64,000 nucleotides of DNA from Lachnobacterium bovis DSM 14045 (lineage in GTDB: Bacteria > Bacillota > Clostridia > Lachnospirales > Lachnospiraceae). The stretch covers positions 1-64,000 of the forward strand of contig NZ_FNPG01000015.1 in the NCBI RefSeq assembly GCF_900107245.1, written 5' to 3'. This document shows positions 62,557 through 64,000 of this stretch, piece after piece. The position numbers and the translations under genes are program-made. A model generated the notes under the pieces. That model saw only the letters and a program-made list of their open reading frames with translations, was not told where the DNA came from and searched no databases. How positions within the stretch are numbered: position 1 is the stretch's first letter; each line of letters starts with the position of its first letter.

Positions 62557-64000
62557 AAAAAGATTATTAACAGATGTGCAATTTGCATATATGGCGGGTA
62601 GAAATGAAAACATTTATTTAGGTGGTGTATCGACACATTTTTATATTGAATTTGACAGAAAACTTGTACCTGAAAAGTTAGAGTTGGCTGTAAATAAATT
62701 AATAAAAAAGCAAGAAATGATGAGGGCATATATCTCAGATGATGGAACACAAACAATACTAGATAAGGTGCCTTATTATAAAGTTAAATGTGAGCAGCTT
62801 GATAAAATGCTTGAAGAAGATAAACAGAAGGTTTTAAGTGAGTACAGAAAAAATACATCTAATAGAATATTCGAATTAGGAAAATGGCCTATGTTTGAAT
62901 TTCATTTGTTTAAATTAGATTCAAACATGTATAGACTTGCAATTGATTTTGATATGATGATTGTTGATGGAATGAGTACAGAACTTATAATTCAAGAAAT
63001 TTTACATTTCTATGAGGATGGTGAAGATGAAAAATTAAAATATAATTTTTCTGATTACCTAGATTATAAATTTCAAAAAAATGAAGATTTAAAAGAAAAA
63101 GAAATGGATTTCTGGAATGAAAGAATTGAAGATTTCATTTCTGGCCCTTTTTTGAATAAAGTTGATAATGATTTGCCAACTGTACCACAATTTGATTATG
63201 TAGAGCAAATTATTGATAAACAGGATTGGGACAAAATTAAAGTACAGTTAAAAAAACAAAGAATACTTCCATCGATCTATTTGTTAACTTCATATGCTAA
63301 GACTGTGTCTAAGTGGATGAATTGCAATAGAATTACAATAAATATGACAATATCCGATCGGAAAGGTGAAAAGGGAATGAATCTTTCTGGAGTAATTGGT
63401 GATTTTACCAAGATTATTCCAATTGATTTTGATTTTACTATTCATAATGATATATATGAAATTTGTAGGATTACACAACAAAAGATTTCATTATATAAAA
63501 AACATTTAAATTGTAATATGTTAGCCTTTGCAAAGGAAGTTTGCAATAAAGATGGTGTAAAAAACAAAGCTGCGTTTCCATTTGTTTTTACAGGAATGTT
63601 TTTTGATTTAGCAAAACAAGGATGGAATGATTTTGGAGAGAGAGTTTATCAGGTTAGTCAAACACCACAGGTCTTACTCGATAATCAAATCACCTTAAAA
63701 AGTGGAGAATTAACAGTACATTGGGATTTTCCAAAGCAATATTGGATAAAAGACAAATTAAAGAAAATGCAAGACTATTTTATGGAAATAGTATTAAATG
63801 GAAAATCTGATTCATTAAAAAACTATACAATGGATTTTTTAAAAAAATATAATAATACGAAAAAAAATGATTATTATGTTTCTCCTATAGCAATGATAAA
63901 GAAACAAGCAGTAGTGAAACCAGATGATACTGCAATCATGACAAAAGATTCTGAATTGACATACGAAGAATTAGATGAGATGTCTACTAAAGAGGCTAAT
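62549..64000 (+). CDS. Second nonribosomal peptide synthetase, Cy-A... (partial, cut by window end)
   Basis: An open frame of 484 codons running off the window. The first about 430 residues are a heterocyclization domain: D135-x4-D140 in FDMMIVDGMS, NMTISDRKG...VIGDFTKI, FPFVFTGMFFD and VSQTPQVLLDN. An adenylation domain begins near residue 445 (KKQAVVKPDDTAIMTKDSELTYEELDEMS). Because it begins with Cy it needs an upstream donor carrier, which the free-standing carrier at 53229 could be. It starts inside the thioesterase gene (ATGAATAA overlap). Its substrate code is outside the window. Confidence 0.88.
   Translation, partial: MNKKRLLTDVQFAYMAGRNENIYLGGVSTHFYIEFDRKLVPEKLELAVNKLIKKQEMMRAYISDDGTQTILDKVPYYKVKCEQLDKMLEEDKQKVLSEYRKNTSNRIFELGKWPMFEFHLFKLDSNMYRLAIDFDMMIVDGMSTELIIQEILHFYEDGEDEKLKYNFSDYLDYKFQKNEDLKEKEMDFWNERIEDFISGPFLNKVDNDLPTVPQFDYVEQIIDKQDWDKIKVQLKKQRILPSIYLLTSYAKTVSKWMNCNRITINMTISDRKGEKGMNLSGVIGDFTKIIPIDFDFTIHNDIYEICRITQQKISLYKKHLNCNMLAFAKEVCNKDGVKNKAAFPFVFTGMFFDLAKQGWNDFGERVYQVSQTPQVLLDNQITLKSGELTVHWDFPKQYWIKDKLKKMQDYFMEIVLNGKSDSLKNYTMDFLKKYNNTKKNDYYVSPIAMIKKQAVVKPDDTAIMTKDSELTYEELDEMSTKEAN

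Noticed and set aside
48391-64000. A pyochelin or yersiniabactin cluster proper
   Set aside because: No salicylate synthase, aryl-AMP ligase, polyketide module or Gfo/Idh reductase is seen, and the domain order and adenylation codes differ. Only the general azoline-metallophore logic is kept.

Overview
The window is AT-rich (most coding lines are near 30% G+C) with Gram-positive style start sites (strong AGGAGG-type ribosome binding sites, lipobox lipoproteins). Its gene families (YerC/TrpR, DUF1836, CPBP protease, RlmD with a Lachnospiraceae-type tail, FliB) point to an anaerobic, motile Clostridia member, most likely a Lachnospiraceae. No rRNA, tRNA, CRISPR array or complete insertion sequence was recognised.

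Region 1 (1-10.8 kb) is mostly housekeeping: hisC, a small export protein, a CPBP protease, a TrpR-like repressor, a DUF1836 protein, three tandem paralogous membrane proteins with Q/N/Y-rich repeat heads, the helicase pcrA, a small acidic membrane protein and rlmD. The tail of rlmD is broken, and a GC-rich palindromic insert sits in the remnant. Region 2 (10.8-21.5 kb) is sensory: a fused [FeFe]-hydrogenase-like/chemoreceptor gene of clearly higher G+C, a PhoP/PhoR-type two-component pair followed by a Na+/phosphate symporter with matching 11-bp direct repeats at both promoters, a dCache-type chemoreceptor and an EAL phosphodiesterase. Region 3 (21.6-29 kb) is a glycan/flagellin modification cluster: two glycosyltransferases, FliB-like lysine methylase, DegT aminotransferase, FkbM methyltransferase and ATP-grasp enzyme.

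Region 4 (29.3-48.1 kb) is a one-direction sulfur island. It holds two PLP enzymes of sulfur amino acid metabolism, a LysR regulator, a SsuABC/TauT-type importer, a DUF4418/FtsX/ATPase export set, and a nitrogenase-like core (NifB, NifX-like, NifH, NifD-like, NifK-like, second NifX-like) in which two cysteine synthases are interleaved, then a 2,4-dienoyl-CoA-reductase-type flavoenzyme. NifE and NifN are absent. The best reading is a nitrogenase-like reductase acting on an imported organosulfur compound, related in logic to methylthio-alkane reductase, with the released sulfur fixed by the cysteine synthases. This is the leading candidate for an undescribed system.

Region 5 (48.2 kb to the end) is a nonribosomal peptide cluster: saccharopine-dehydrogenase-like reductase, ZinT-like metal-binding lipoprotein, MacB-type ABC pair, free-standing carrier protein, an NRPS with domains C-A-T-E-Cy-A-T-TE, a type II thioesterase, and the start of a second NRPS (Cy-A...) cut by the window end. 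Two heterocyclization domains and the ZinT protein suggest a thiazoline/oxazoline metallophore, possibly for zinc. Both thioesterases carry cysteine in place of the nucleophilic serine.
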